Source of the DNA: Monarcha castaneiventris obscurior
Taxonomy: Eukaryota > Chordata > Aves > Passeriformes > Monarchidae
Reading direction: 5' to 3'
Assembly: GCA_026261815.1 (NCBI GenBank)
Contig: JAMPIT010000476.1
Span: forward strand, 4,305,501-4,369,500
Length of the DNA stretch: 64,000 bases
Notes under the pieces: generated by a model
What the model was told of the DNA's origin: nothing
The model's database searches: none
The model's input: the letters and a program-made list of their open reading frames with translations, nothing else
Made by a program: the position numbers and the translations under genes
Part shown: one piece after another, positions 29,601-44,600 of the stretch
How positions within the stretch are numbered: position 1 is the first letter of the stretch
How the letters are laid out: each line of letters starts with the position of its first letter

Positions 29601-32600
29601 AAATTTTAACTCCTTAAAACAGCACAGTTTAGGTAATTAAACTTTTCTGCATGGGTAAGTACTTAGTTACAGCTATTGAGTGACACACTAGAGGCCAGCT
29701 ATGCCCCATCAAAGTATAGCATGCAGTACTGGGCAGGATTAGAGCTCTGGTAGAACATGGAATAACAGACCTTTTGTAACCTCTGTCCACAGCAACATGG
29801 TCACCAGGAAAGAGAATTGTGTCTGAACAGAAACAGGATGTGCAGTGTGCCATTTTCAACATCTCAGGTTTCTGGCTCATTTTCCCTCTCCCCTTATTTC
29901 TGTTGCACTAGCAGGCACCCCGTTTAAATACATCTCATTTGAAGCTCACCTCATTTTTCCCTTTCCCTATATTTGTATGTGTCAACAGCATGCAACAAAA
30001 ATTAGGACAAAACCAGCATGAGTTTCAAGCCCTGTTCAGCTTTATGAAGAGGTGGCAAAGGAAAAGAGAGTCTCCCAATCTGTCATACAAAGCCCCAGAA
30101 AAAGAATTGCTGTGAGTTTCCACAGTAACATAGCAAAAATTCTGGAAGAGAACTGAACTTAAGCTGGAAGGGTTGTCTGTAGTTGGGTTTGGGGTCAGAG
30201 GATTTGATTGCATCCTAAGCAAATGATACTTCTGAAAAAATTCCTACTCACATGGGCACCAGGGTCAAGTTACATCAACCTACAGGCAGAAGGCAGCTTC
30301 AGAGTAGATGAACACTCATTTATATTACATGTATGTAGAGAAATCTGGGTCTCCTGCTCCTTGACACACTCAAAGCTCAAGATACTGTAATATTCTGAGA
30401 ATGTATCATTGTGGAAATGAAATGCACGAAAAGCTTTTGTCTAACAGGCTTCCACGTTATAAATACAGTGTTTAATTTGTTCCAGCTCCAAAATACCTGA
30501 CTGCAAGACAAAGTATATGCAGTGCAACATTAATGCTTTTCAGGCACACTGCCCAGCAAATATGCAACACTGCAGTGTAACAACACAGTGGGCCCCAAAG
30601 AAGACCAATTCCACAGACAATTGCTTTAGTCTTTCTTGGCCAGGGAAAGTCATACATTGTAGAGGGGGGTTCTCCCATGATATTTGACTGTTAGATGCCC
30701 TATTGCTTTTCTTTTATTGTTTATCACTATGAGTTTTCTCTACAAAATCTCTATTAGTCTCAGGTCATCCATTTATGTCTTGTCCAGTTTTGTCTCAAAT
30801 CAATCAGGTTGAACAAAAGAATGAAAAGCCTCTGGTCTCTTCTCCCCACTCAGAGCCTCCTCAACAGAGGAAAGATGGAAGTCTGGGGGCCCAAGTGCAA
30901 ATACAACAGAGACTGCAACTCCTAGAGTTAATCCAATACCACTACCATCTTCCCTCATAGACAAGATTCATTCTTGCAGACTGAGTGGGACTGCTGAAAA
31001 CATTAATAAATGTCAGCTTAATGCCAATGCAAACTAAGAAACAAACCAGATCCTTGTGTACTCTAAAGCATGTGTGAACTCCTGACCACCACTATGCGAT
31101 GAGAACAATTTTTCACAAGGGTTTCACAAGAGCGATGTTCACAACAAAACAACACTGCTCTTCTAAATCCTCTATGCTCATTTGTGGTGTCAAAACTGTG
31201 TATGCTAGGTTTGCAGCAGTCAAGAGAGAGAAGGGTTTTCTCTTTTCATTTCAGATCCCAGAAACACCCAACACATTCAGAAAAAATTAACATGACCTGC
31301 CAAGAGTTAAAATTGAGTAATGACTTTCTGCTTCTCTCAACTGTTAGACAGACACATATGCTCAGAGCTTCCCTATCCAAGCCCCTAAGCTACCCATAGC
31401 TACAGCCAAGAACCAAAGTCACCAAGAAACTGGAAAAAGAAAACAGGCTCAGAGTGGAAGTACACTACAGAAATAATGGTTACTTCACTGCAGCCTGCAA
31501 TCCTACTTTCTTGTATTTGATATATTTTAACTAGAGAACATTTTATTTTTAGGGGGTACCAAAAGGAACAGATATGCCAGACATCTGCTCAGCAGGCAAA
31601 TTCACACAAGCCTCTGGATATATCCAGGCAGAGCAGTAAAATAGAAGGTACATATAAAATAGTTTCCTGCAGAATAGGGAAATCTAGTGCTTTTGCCATA
31701 ATTGGCTATGCCCTTCTCTTGATCTCCATGGGAATTAAGTGTCTATAGAAAATTCAGGTTTTCCAGTTGCTTTTTTTTCCTCTCTTTCCTCCTATTCCTC
31801 ACTCCTGCTACAAACCCAATTTTACCAGGCATAGTAAAAAAGTCAGTGCTGGTCCCCTTCAGCCTGCTTTCCAAATGCAACAAGGCAATCTTCCTGAGGA
31901 AGATGATAGAGAGAGGCTGGAGGAGGAGAACAGAGATAACAAAATTGTAATTTTGCTATGCTTACTATCTCCCTAAAAATTTCTGTCTGAATGTTTAACC
32001 TGCTTCAAGGCAGACAGCCTTGGGCTGAAAGCCTACTTTTACTGGTCATAACATTTAGGAAATCAAGTATCAGATTCCCTAGAACTGCTCAGGCTTTATT
32101 GACAGAAGCCATGTTAGAAAAAAAGGAACAACCCTGAAACATTCTGCAAGCAAAGGATGGTTTAAGAACAGGAGGCATGGGGAAAGAAGTAACAGTTCAA
32201 AACAGTACCATCCAGTGTTAGGAATCCATTGGGCAACAACTACCTCCTTCTCTTAATCTCTTTACCCTCCACCCAAGCACATTTGTGTTCCTGAGCTTTT
32301 AATTTCTTTACCATCTGTCCAAGTTAGTTTGTGCCACAGCAAAATGCCACGCTAAGTGACAGGACACATTCAGGGAACTCTCTCATTCTGTGAAATCTCG
32401 AAGTGCCTGCTCAGTTTTAAAAATAACCCATATCACTCATCTTGCATTTTTAAAGTTCAAAAGGATGAAAAAAAAATTCTCTTTCTGTGCCTACATCTGC
32501 AACTGAGCATTGCATGTTTAGAGGAAGGCATCTCCCTTCGGTCGCAGCACATCTACCTGTAACACCAGTGATAACAAAAATGTGTTGGGAGCAACTGAGA

Positions 32601-35600
32601 ACAAACACGACTTAAGAGCTGGGTACTAGAAAATCTGAAATCATTTCAGTTTGATTAACTTTTGCTTTCAAACTGGCATATCCTGGGCCACTAACTGGTT
32701 ACAAGCACTGCTGAATGCCACGTCCCTTGTTTGATGCTCTGCCATTTGGCAGCCTTCAGCAGAGCCGACATTTTTTTGGTTTCACATTCCAAAGAGAAAC
32801 TCAACTATTTAATCCCTGTGCTTTGTTTAAAACTCTCTTAAACTAAAGTATCAGATTAAAACTAATCTTATGCTTAAATAAATACTGAAGAAAGCTAAAA
32901 AAGCATTTAAAAAGGAAGCCCAGCTATGAGAGAGACTACATTTTTCTTACAAGAAATGGCCTGTTTTCTCCTTTCTTAAGGGCCAGTAATGGCAATCACC
33001 CTACTGTTTTTAATTACAGATTTCCTCTCTTGTACAACACTTTAATGTTTTCAAATGCAAATTATTTGCTTGCAGATGTGTTCAAACAATAATATCCTAA
33101 AATTCTTTGCTAATCTCCACAGTAAATCTCTCACAGATTGTCAGATTCAAAGATTGTCCAGCAGCCAGAGGTCTAGCCACAATTAAAGGTATATAAATAC
33201 AACTTTTAAAAAATACAATAGTAATTTTTTTAAATCACTAAATACCTAAAAAAGTAAACCCCAGTATTTATATTCTGAATGGTGATTAGTTGTGCAAGAC
33301 AATTCAGTTTCAAGTGTTTGGTTTGAGATACCTTTAAAGAAACAGACTGGGTCAATTTCTGTCAGATGTCACCTGACAAGCAGATTTTCAAGGATTTAAG
33401 TGTCTGTGGTGGCATATGAAGGACTCCAGATAAGTACTTTGAACAGTGAACTCAAAGAACAGGGAACTAAGCGCCTCAAAAATCTGAGGCAAGATCAAGC
33501 TTAAAGCATATTAACATAAATCTGTATGATTTCAGAATAAAGCAAATACAGAGAAGCACAGCTTGCTGGCTTGCTCCCTCCGCTGCAGTTACTGCATCTC
33601 CCAGGGCACCAGCCTCCAGGTTTGAACTCTCAGCCCTGCCACACTGATGAGCGAGCTGGGTTCTCTTTACAGAAGGAGAGGCAGCTCGCTGCCACACAGG
33701 GATGTAAACACAAGGTTTGGCCCCTAGATCCACAAAGTCTTATGCACAATGAAAACTGTACAGAGCCTGAAGCTCCCCACTGTCGATGCCCAGTACACAC
33801 AGAAATGAAAAAACTACCCTATTACAAAGCCTGCAAAAAGGGACCAAACCTAAATTGCACCAGAATAAACTGTTCAAGCTTTTCAATGCACAAAATGGTT
33901 CCTACCTCCCGTTCCAGATACGATTTAAGGGATTCTGTCTCATTTAACAGAGTAACGCTGCATTTGCCTCTAAAAAAGAGAAACATGTCTTATGAAAAAA
34001 ACATCTTAAATGCTCATGTGATTCACAAGATGGTATTACTGAAGTTGTACACAGAACTTGATCTTACATTGATGAGTACTTGAAAAATAACAACGCTGTG
34101 TGATTTTTGAATAAAATGCAAGAAGACAGTCATTACCTAATGTGTGTGGCTGGCAGAGATTCCAGCTGTCGCGAGAGAAACAACTCACGATGTCGTAGCT
34201 GATGCTTCTGTTTCTCTGGTAAATCAACCATTTCTGGATTTTCCATCTCCTCTTCCATTTCTCCTAGTCATAAAGACACAAAATTGATCAAGAACAGGGA
34301 AAGTATTGACTTTAAGCAAGTCAGAATTACTTTCTCCAAAACCTTTGCTAAATAATAAACATTAATTAGATTAAATGTAACATTTCAGCCAACTGAACAA
34401 TTACATAACTAGTACAGATCCTTGAAATTATGCCTGTGAAGAACTGTATTTATTCACCACCACAATCAAACCATCCCAGGCACACACCAGTCACACCAAG
34501 CTGAAAGTCACACAAATCTGCCACCAATACAGAAGTTCTGAAGAGAGGGAGCTGCTTTTGGAGACCATCAGTGCAGCAGATTCATCAGGTAGAAGCTGAC
34601 AAATGATGAGTGAGGCAGTCAAAGTGAAGTCTTTCCTCTTTTCCAGGCATCAGTTACCTTAAACCCTGCTCCTCTTTCAGGATGTCATACTTCAACGAGC
34701 CCATCCCAGCTTCAACAGCTTCTGCAGGGAATGCCCACTGGAAAGGGCAGTTTGTTTAATTAGTGTTGTTTTGTACTCTCCTCACCCCAACCACAGCCAG
34801 TAGATCCCAGCCACAAGATTAACTGGAATGTAACCAAGTGCCTGAGGCCACTCTTGCCACCTGCCCTACCCTACCCACACCACACTCATCCAACTGCAAC
34901 ACTCCTGCATTTCAGCAGTCAGGATCCACCAGCTCTGCCTTGGAGCTATCCAATCTCCATCCAACCAGTTCTCACACATACACCAAACACATGAAATCAC
35001 ACCCACGCTGATACACAGCTGATCCCAAACATCTCCAAGCATCTTTCTTTTAAGAAATAAATCATATGTTTTGTGTTCATCAACAAGTATCCTGCCAGTT
35101 ATGCCAGTTAAAGCTGTAAAAAGCAAAATACTCAAAGAAAAAAACTCCAAAGATCCTCCATGATGAATGACTGAGAAATAAGAGATCAGACTTTTCCTTC
35201 TCTAAGAAATTAGTGCAGTTACTTGTATTTTGCAAAACCACAGGAAAAGTTTCCCAGACTGTAGTAGAATGAGCTGTAAAGCCTCATGCATGAATTGTAC
35301 AACTCTAATTTTACAGCAGTATTATTCTCAAAGAGCAGACTTATGCCTGCAGCTTAATTCAACAGTTGTTGCCAAAAACCATTTCTAGAGAAACACGTAC
35401 AGGCAGAGTTATGATTTATATACCCTTAAGATTAGTTAACTAAAATCCCCATACTTATCCCAAAAATAAAGCAAACAGAAACGAGAGATAGCCATTTTAT
35501 AAAACACTAAAACTGCATTTAGTTTTAAATAGGCCACCATTATGCCAAAGGCGGTGACAAAAAATTATGTACCCTTCAGGTTCCCCACAATCTATCACCT

Positions 35601-38600
35601 TTTACTGCTCTGAAAAAAAGACCTGCAGTTTATTTGCCCGTCAGGTAGGCTGCTCCAGCAAGGAAGGGAAAAAAGAGCAGCATAATTAAACCAGACTGCA
35701 ACATACAATAGCTACTACACCACATGAGCTGTTAACCGTACAGCAGCATGCACTCAGGTTTTAATATTTTCCTGGGAACCAGAACACCAAATTTACATTT
35801 GTTGCACAGTTTCATGGGTATGCAATTTATTTGCCGAAGTGGATTCTGTTTTAGTTGAAAATTAATATTGTGACTGCTATCCTAGGCTGTAAATATACCA
35901 GCAGCAATCCATGAACAAGTCAGCAAGTTCCAAGCTCATTTGCCTGAAAACCGAAGGACCCACAAATGAAAAGGGAATTCATGCCTGCACTTACAGCAGC
36001 TTTTGGAAATTACAGCAATGCACCGTGTAATGCAGGGAAAATACTACAAGGAGCAACCCAAAATACTTAGTATCTTCAGTATATTGGATAGCCTACAGCT
36101 TTTAGAAATTACATTTTTCTAAAAAGTATGTCAACCCCTCGGTGCCAATCAAATCTACAGACAAATTGAAAGCACCCAGCACAACCAAACTAATCCCAGG
36201 GACTACATCTCTTAGGTAGGCTCGCTTTCCAAGTAGTATTTTATTTATGTGTCTAGCTTTTGTAATAAAATACAGAAGGTGGAGAGCACACATGTTCTTA
36301 TGGCAGCTCTGCTACGAACAGCCTTTCAAAACCAAAAAGCACAATACATTTCTTCTTAAAAACAGACAGACATTTCTACAGGTAACAAACAACACCCCCA
36401 CACACAGCAGTAAAACTGTCATAGCACCCCCAGACAGAGGTAGGAACATTCCAAGAAATAACAAACAAATCTATACAAGCATTGTTCCTCCTTTTTCATG
36501 GCCATGATATAGCACTGAAAACAACAGATGTGACAAATGCATTTGGAACCAAGGGAAGGAGAGAAGAGTGAACTGGATCCAGGACAGGAACCTCTCTCCC
36601 TCACTGAGGTCAGGCAAAAGCTGCTTTGACAAAAACTAACCAGTAGCACCTCGAACCCCACTAAAACCTCACCACCTCATACAGACAGCACAGGCTAAAG
36701 TCAGACCATGAACCGCAACAGGGGCAGTCCCAGCCCCAGCTCCAGGACAAGTCTGTCTGACATACCTGCATTTCACCTTCCTACAGCTCACCCACTCACA
36801 CTCTAACTGAAGCAGACTCCACCCTCAAGAATGGTGGTCGTACTCTTAATAGAAGCATGTATTTATGAAATATCCAAGAAATCTTTTTCAGAAAGGTTTA
36901 CCTGCATTTTTTTACAGTACTGTGGAATAAGTGGTATGGGAATACAGGAGGCGCAGTATATTGGGACTTCAGTGCTCTCATAAAGCCTTACTTCAAAATT
37001 AATCTCTCTGCTTGATAGATGTGCTTGTGCAGATTTGAAACTAAACATTTAATCTTAATACAAACAGTAATATATCAGCTATGCAGCAGTAGCCAGTGGA
37101 ATGCTGTAAGAAGCGTATTAGATTAAGTATTATTTGATATTTAATGGCAGAATCATTAATAGCACATTAACAAAGCTTGAAGATGACTTATATTGGGAAC
37201 AAGAGATAGGCAGATTAGGCACAAACAAGCAAGACTTGTGTGAAAGCTAACATATATGGGGAAAATAATTAGAAAGAGTAAACTTTGAGTTGGCAGGAGA
37301 GACCCAAGAGGCAGTAATTGTAATTTAAAATGATTGGGTGTGTGAGATGTGAAATTAAACATCAATATTTGCTAGACACTAGAAAGAATAGCAATTTGCT
37401 ATAGATCAGATTGGGCTCTCTAGAGCATCAAAAGCAGAAAGCACCAGCCCTTTCTCTGCATTATGGGTGTCATACAAGTAGCTACATGACAGAATTCAGA
37501 AATGCACAAAGGTAAACAAGACACAGAAATTAGGTTTAGAGAGCACCCAAGGTTTACCAGCTTGGGAAACAGTCTGCAGTAACTGAAGAACTAGTTAGCA
37601 TGGTTATAACTAACAAAATAATGTAAATAATAAAGAAAAAGAGTGGGACCAAATCATTGGGAAACACAGGAAAACCATTGCTAGTGACCTGCACAACAGC
37701 TCCTTCAGAAGCAAAGGAAGCTGCAACACTGGCTGCTTTAACAGCTTATCTAAGGACCTTGGAGGAAAATTCTAGATATGCTGCATTTGAATAAATTAAA
37801 ATACAACACCACGTTCCTTCTTCCAGGTTCAGTTTCAAATGGTTAGTATGAAGCTGTAGCCTTACTCATTTTTTCTCTATCAAAAACCAGATATTGACTT
37901 GTAGCTGTAGAAAATACAGAGAAAGTTTAAACAGATAGGAATCCTTATACCCTGACCTATACTCCTCAGAAGGAGTTTGCTACATTATCAAGACATCTCA
38001 CTAGGATCCCTGCCACGAATTTCTGGTGGTCATCTTTTGCAGCCATAGCCACTACTACAGGTAGCAGACAGACACTATTTTGGACACTTTTATCTTCCCT
38101 CACTGCACCACTCCCAAAGAGAAAAACCACAGTTCCTGCCTCTCAGCAACAACTGAGCCAAGGTGTCATTAGTGGATATATGAACTGGACTCCTCTTAAA
38201 TCTGCATGAGGGATGTTGGGAGAAAATAGAGAAGGGGAATAAAATGGAAGAAATAAAAAGAGCTAATTTGTGAAGCTGTTGTCAAGCTTCATTTAGATTG
38301 GTGTTATTTAAAATGTAAAAAAATTTCTCAAGAAATTCCCTACCTGTTTAGGCACAAAGGTGTCATGCAACCATTTATTTTCAGAAGCTATGGCACTTCC
38401 AAAACCAAGCTGCCATGTGCGCCTGGCACCCAGAGAGCACCTGCTGAAAGCCAACCATAAAACTGCCAATCCAGCCAGCACTAACTGGTCAGTTCTCCAA
38501 CCACTACCAACTCACGGATGGAAATATTTCATTATTAAAAATCATGTAAGACGTTATATGAAGAAAATACATAGTGACAGCATCCAACAATAGGTTGAGG

Positions 38601-41600
38601 AGTCAAGTATCTTTCCCATTTCTCTTCCATCAAGTCCTGTCTGCAATCTTGTTTTCAAAGTCTCTGGGCAAGAACTTAAAATAATGTCTTACTGGTGAAG
38701 CAAGTTCATTTCAGAAACAGCTGGAGAAATTCCCTGGAATAATTTGTGAGGTGATTAAAGAGGCTTATGAATAAAAAGCACTAACAATGTATGGAAGACA
38801 TCATAAGGCTGAAAGATTTATAGGACAGCCCAGACAAGCTTTATATCATATGACAAAAATAGTAAGACCACAGACCAAATCCAAGAATCAGGTTACATAC
38901 ATCAGGTACTAATTTACAGTCACCAAGTACAGAATAAGGCACTTCCAACACATTTCTCTGTATACAGACTTATGAGGAAAGACAACATTTCAGACTTGCC
39001 TGTTTCAGATATCTGATGGATCATCCAAGCTAAAGTGGCTTTTTCTTTTTTTAACTTCAAAACATTAATTTCACAATTACATCTTTTTCCTTCCTTTATT
39101 GGAAGAATAAAAAAAATAACAAAATATCCATACAATTTTTCTATTCATGTCCTGGCTGTATCTCCCCATTACTTAGCTCTGTCACTGCACTGATCTCAAC
39201 AGTAGGTCTGAAATAAAGGCATCTTAAACAGAAGACTGTGTGAATCCAGAAATGTCTGCAGTCAGAAAGCTCCATTAATCAGCTGAACAAAGGCAGTTAA
39301 AAGATCAGCGATGCAGATACGTACATCTACTGCAAATGCATCAAAATGAGGCAACAGGAGACTTTATGGAAATGAACTCAAAGTCAGTGACAGTGTAGAA
39401 TATCTGCACAAGAATCTTAACATCTACAGAATTTGATTTCGTTATATCATGCAGGGTGTTGATTTTTTTTTTTCAGAGTAAAGAACTAATGGCTGTCCAA
39501 AAAGCTTAATTTTGCTCTCTTCTCCCTTCTTATGACGAACGGAAACCACAAAGCAGCACATCTATCTAAATAAATGGAAGTCATTCAGTAGCAATTTTAT
39601 TCTGCACCAGAAAGAAACATACTGGAGAAAATGCTAGTTACTAATGAAATTTACCCTAAGAGGCAGACTCAGTTGTCTCTGGTTGCTCTATTAATAGGAT
39701 TGTGCTATGGAAGCATTTTCCCATCTTTCAAACAACACATATGAACAATGAATTATTTGTCTGCATTAAAAAAACCCACTTAGATTTCTTATCACAAAGA
39801 GAAATCAGCATTTGCAGGTTCAAAGAGCATTTATGTGGGTTCAAATATTTTTCATTTTCAGTCTCAGATGTGTATTTCTATGAACCCTTCCTACCTGCTT
39901 CCTTTACTAAACCTAGTGAAGTGAGACACAGATGAAGGAATCAATAGTCACGTTGTTTATGGTGAAGCTCCTATTAAGCTTCAGGATTCTCAGATAAAAT
40001 GAATACTGCTGCACTGAAGAGATCTCAGAAAAGCTTTGCCTGCCACCACAATTCTGTAACACAGCCAACTCTTCTCTCAATGCCACATGACCTCTTTTTT
40101 CAAGGTATGGTTGCAATGGAGGATTATTTGGACAGACTCCAATCTACACCAGAAAATACTCAAATTTATCAATAAGGGACTAGTTTTGCTGCATCTTTTC
40201 CCCAGTGGCATTAGAGCAGTGAGAACACAGCAAGCCATTATATTCATTGCTAAAACAGAGTATCTGATTTAATCAATCCCCAGATTGCTCTATTGATACA
40301 CACACCAAGAAGCACATTAAAAGACAGTGATGCTTGCCAGCTAAATCATAGTTCTGACGTGCCCGTATCTGATTGCTTCTCTCTCATTTATGGATGTGCC
40401 CTGAATTACAAGGATTCATGAGGCTGTCCATGCTTTTTGCTAAATTTTAAGCTACATCTCACACGCTCCATTGTTTACAAGAGAAAAACGGTTTAGTTAC
40501 TCCACATGATTAGGTTTTTTTCTCCCTTTCAATGTGTCTGTTTTGGTAACTGTTCTGTTAGTACTGTGTCCATCACCTTGCAAGGATGGGACAAGAGGGA
40601 CGTTGAACTGGCAGAGGAAGGTGTAATAAACCTAAATCTAATCCTCACTGGCAATTGGAATGGAGTCAAAGAGGCTGAAAATGCCTCCGATAAAGTGCCC
40701 AATGCCATGTAATAGGTTACTCTACTTTAAAACTGTTCCTATAATTGAAATGACATGGTAACACCAAATTTTTGTTTGCAAATAAGCTTCCACCTCTACT
40801 CAGCCAGGTGTCACAGATGCCTCTGATTGCTCTGGGAGAGGAGCACATGCCAATAAACTGACCTATTCTGTAAAATAATAGTAATAATAAAAAAAAAAAA
40901 ATCAAGGAATCAGTTGTACAATGGATACACACAAGGGAGACTGATGTAAGGTAGCATGAGCAACCTGCTGCATTTTATGGTAGTTTAGGTTTATGCTTTT
41001 TTTTAATCAGAACATAACTACCATACTCAAAAAATAGTCCTAATTTTCAAGTCTCCTCTCAGCACAGACATTTCTTTTCCCAACAAAAGGGATTTAAGTA
41101 TTCAAAATAGTGATAGGAGATTCTCAAACTCTGTTTTCAAAGTGTATTTATCGAGCATGTTCAGACAAAAGCTGTGTCACTACAAGAAATATTATTAATA
41201 TTGAAATTTAAAGAGAAATCCTGTTAGTCAGGTTTCAAGCTGGCCATGTTTCAAGTTGCTTTCCCATAATCAGTCTATTTCATTCACACAAATAATGTTG
41301 GAGGGTTTTTTTTAATATACAAACCAAACCAAATCATTAATGAGAAGTAATATTAGACAGGGAGAATACTTTCTCTCACCCCAAAAATTTAAAAATTCAT
41401 TTCTGTGGAGCAAATAAGATGTCTTTACTCAGCCCTAACTGAAAACTTCTGTCTTGTCCCCACCATAATCAAACCATACACAAACGAGGTATTAAAAGGT
41501 TTAGGAAAAGGGGAAAATTAAAAAAAAAATAAATAAAAACAAGGGTCAGGTAGAAAGACAGAAAAATTCAGCCAAACAAATAATGCAAATTGCTGAAGAT

Positions 41601-44600
41601 GACTACAGAAAAAACCATATTTTATAACAGCAATACTGATATTTGAAATACCAAAGTCGTATCCAAGTCTGACAATTTTGTGCAGAAGCACTTTCATTTG
41701 AACACAAAGCAGCTTACTTGCATGTTTGTCTGCCAATACAATGAGTGTGCTTGAGATGTCTCTTCTCCTGTAGAAACACACCACCTTCGCTTCCACGTTT
41801 CCATTGGCAGTCTGAAACAGGGAACAAAAGAGAAAAAACGACCACTACTCAAGAGCAGAACTGTACATTCTGAAGTAGGAACTTCATAAATTATTTGGAA
41901 TTTTGCACAAGAGCTACACAAAGTCTACTTTTAGCACCTCCAGCTGCACCCATTATCTAAGACAAACTCCAGCATGATCCATTCCAGGGTAGGGAAATTC
42001 CAGGCAGCTTGGCCCGGCCCTCCTAACTGTACCTGAGGAACCACCTTTTTAAGTTACAGAGGTTTCAAGGGGTGAGAAAAACACACTTACCTGCAATTAC
42101 AACATATTAACAAGCCACTTTGCTACTTTTGAGGTGATTACTACATGAAGTAGAATTCTAATGAATCTTTAAAAACCCAATAAAAAACCTGTGAAAAATA
42201 ACAACAGAATTCAGATCTAGGCTGTTCTCCAAACTCTGCAGGGCAGCAGGAAGGCAAGAAAGAACCCAGCCATTATTACTTTTGCAAAAGACATTACTTA
42301 AGATTCTCTGACAGCACTGGTAAGCTGAATAATGGCCAACACATCAAAAAATCATTACAGAAGAACCAAAGAAGCTGCACCAGGCAATAAAATCTATATC
42401 AGTGACAACATACAAAAAAAAAAATCCCATTTTTTTGAAATATTATTTACTTTAAACTCTTAAAATGAGATAGGTGATCAATTTTAAGATGGCACCTGTC
42501 AAACAATGCAACTGGCTTTTTATAAAGGAGGAATATATAGGGGAAATAAACCTACTGGTTTGTAACAGCCCCAGTCAGTTTACTATCTCTAAAATAAAGG
42601 AAATAATGCAAAAGTAACACAACAGTTGTATCCTACTACTGAAGATTCTCTGAAAACCATAATGAAGGCACAGCTCCAGAAAACAGAAGATACGAATTCC
42701 CTGCAAGGAAGTCTCCAAAAAAGGGAAGTGAAGCAGCAATGTGTCCACAAGAAAACAGAATAAAAATTTATGTACATGCTCATTTCTAAGATGTGAATGA
42801 AGGAAAAGTTTCAAATTTATAATACCAGTTTTCCTAACACAAATTTAAAAAAAAAAAACAGACACCACACACATGCACAAATATTTCCCTTACAGACCAG
42901 AATTTTTTCATACAGTCTCAGAATTTCTACCCTTTTCTGTTAAATAATTCAGAACTTTTAAATTTTGAGGAACTAAAACACAAAGGCAGGAACCATCTTG
43001 TTCAAACACAGACAGCTTCCATGTAAATTGATCTGATTTATTTCATTGCCCAAATTTCATTTAAAAAGGAAATAAAAGGATTAATTTCAACCTGAAAGAC
43101 CCATTTTTAAAGTGTAGGTCAGAGAAATCACGGCTCAAGCAAGAGTTGCACCAAGATGGGAGGTCCAGGCTGAAAGTTCATCTTTTTTTAAAGGTGAGGA
43201 AAAGAATGAAAAGGAAGAACAAGAGAGGAAACAACACCTTGCAGGAAAGTGATCAACAAAACTGCACCCTGTAATGGGTGGAATACAGACAGTGATACCT
43301 CATGGATACAGATCCACTGGGAACATTTTAAGAACTCACTCATGTTTCTTTAAGGCAAAAGAGAGGAGGTATTTCTGTAAAAGACCTCCACTAAAAACAA
43401 GGGGTTACAAAGAAGTCCTAGGATTCAGATTCTTTATGGGTCAAGAAATTGATACATTTTCACTTCAAAATAACTGAGAACTACATGCTTTTCCATCACT
43501 GGTGGCTGAAGTAAAATACTTGATATTAGTCAGTTAATGTACATCCGAATCCAAACCAGCAATGTTACATTCCTTCTGTATGGGCTGCGATAATGTTGGT
43601 ATTAAACCTGACAACGTGGCATGTTTAGGATACAGCTAATGGCTTCAGAACGGTCTTCGCCCTTCAATTAGGTCAAATTTCAGCGCTGAGAACTTCAGCT
43701 GGCTTCCCACACAGAAGCCATCATGCTTCCCTTTTCGACCCATTGAAAGGGAATTTGGCAGATGAAAGAGTACACTGGCCCAAAGGACAACCAGCAAAGA
43801 CCAAGTCTGCGCAAGCAGATCATAGCTGTAAACCTTTCTCCTGAGCAAGAGTCTCCCCCAAGAAAGATCAAATTAAAGCTCTCCATTCTCTAGGCAAACT
43901 CTTACATTTTCTTCATATCCCGTGACCCTGGCATGGAATTGAAGAACTGCAGAAACCTCCTGCCCTAAAGGTGGGCATAATCACGTTTAGAATGACATGC
44001 CACTTATACTCAGTCCTTTCATACCAAAGGAGAACAAAAGGTCTTAAAGCATTACAGAAAATTATCAGAGAACAAATGTATTTTTAAGCTTCTAATTACC
44101 AGAGAACTGCTAAAGAATTGTTTTGATTTTAATCAAATCAAGCAGATCATAAATTCAATTAACTTCAAAGACTTGATGGAAAAAAATGTTTACCTTATTG
44201 AGCTCTTCTATTCTTCGTATCAAATAGGGGTTACTTGAAGAATTTTCGAAGTAGACATAATCTGTCAAAAAGAAAAAAGACTCTTTAAAATATGAACTGC
44301 TAGAAATCGAATCAAAACCTTTATCAGCCTGGAAAGCAAAGCATGTGATCTTCCTCTTCTCTCTGATCAGATTATTTCCACTTAGACCACACTGCTGTCT
44401 TTACTTGCTTCCTCTTCTTATCAAAAACCAGCCACTTCTCACCAGCAATATGTGATCCCTCTCTTCCCCTCCAGTTTACAAGTATGGCTCATTTAGTTAG
44501 AATACAAATCGTTTCTCTCTCTCATCTTTTTCTCTACTTCCTGATGTTTTATGCTTATGTGATCCTAGAATGCCCTCAACAAAATTCCATATAGCTGTCC

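Larger units (their letters stand above)
28646..33905 (-). other. MTA1: MTA1 intron 5
   Basis: A 5.3-kb intron with the antisense-strand CR1 relic at about 29050-29330 and the motif-dense block at 29395-29490. The rest is unique AT-rich sequence. Confidence 0.85.

Noticed and set aside
33571..34083. Plus-strand open frame of 170 residues
   Set aside because: It runs antisense across MTA1 exon 5 and has no homology I recognise; a shadow of the real exon and flanking intron.
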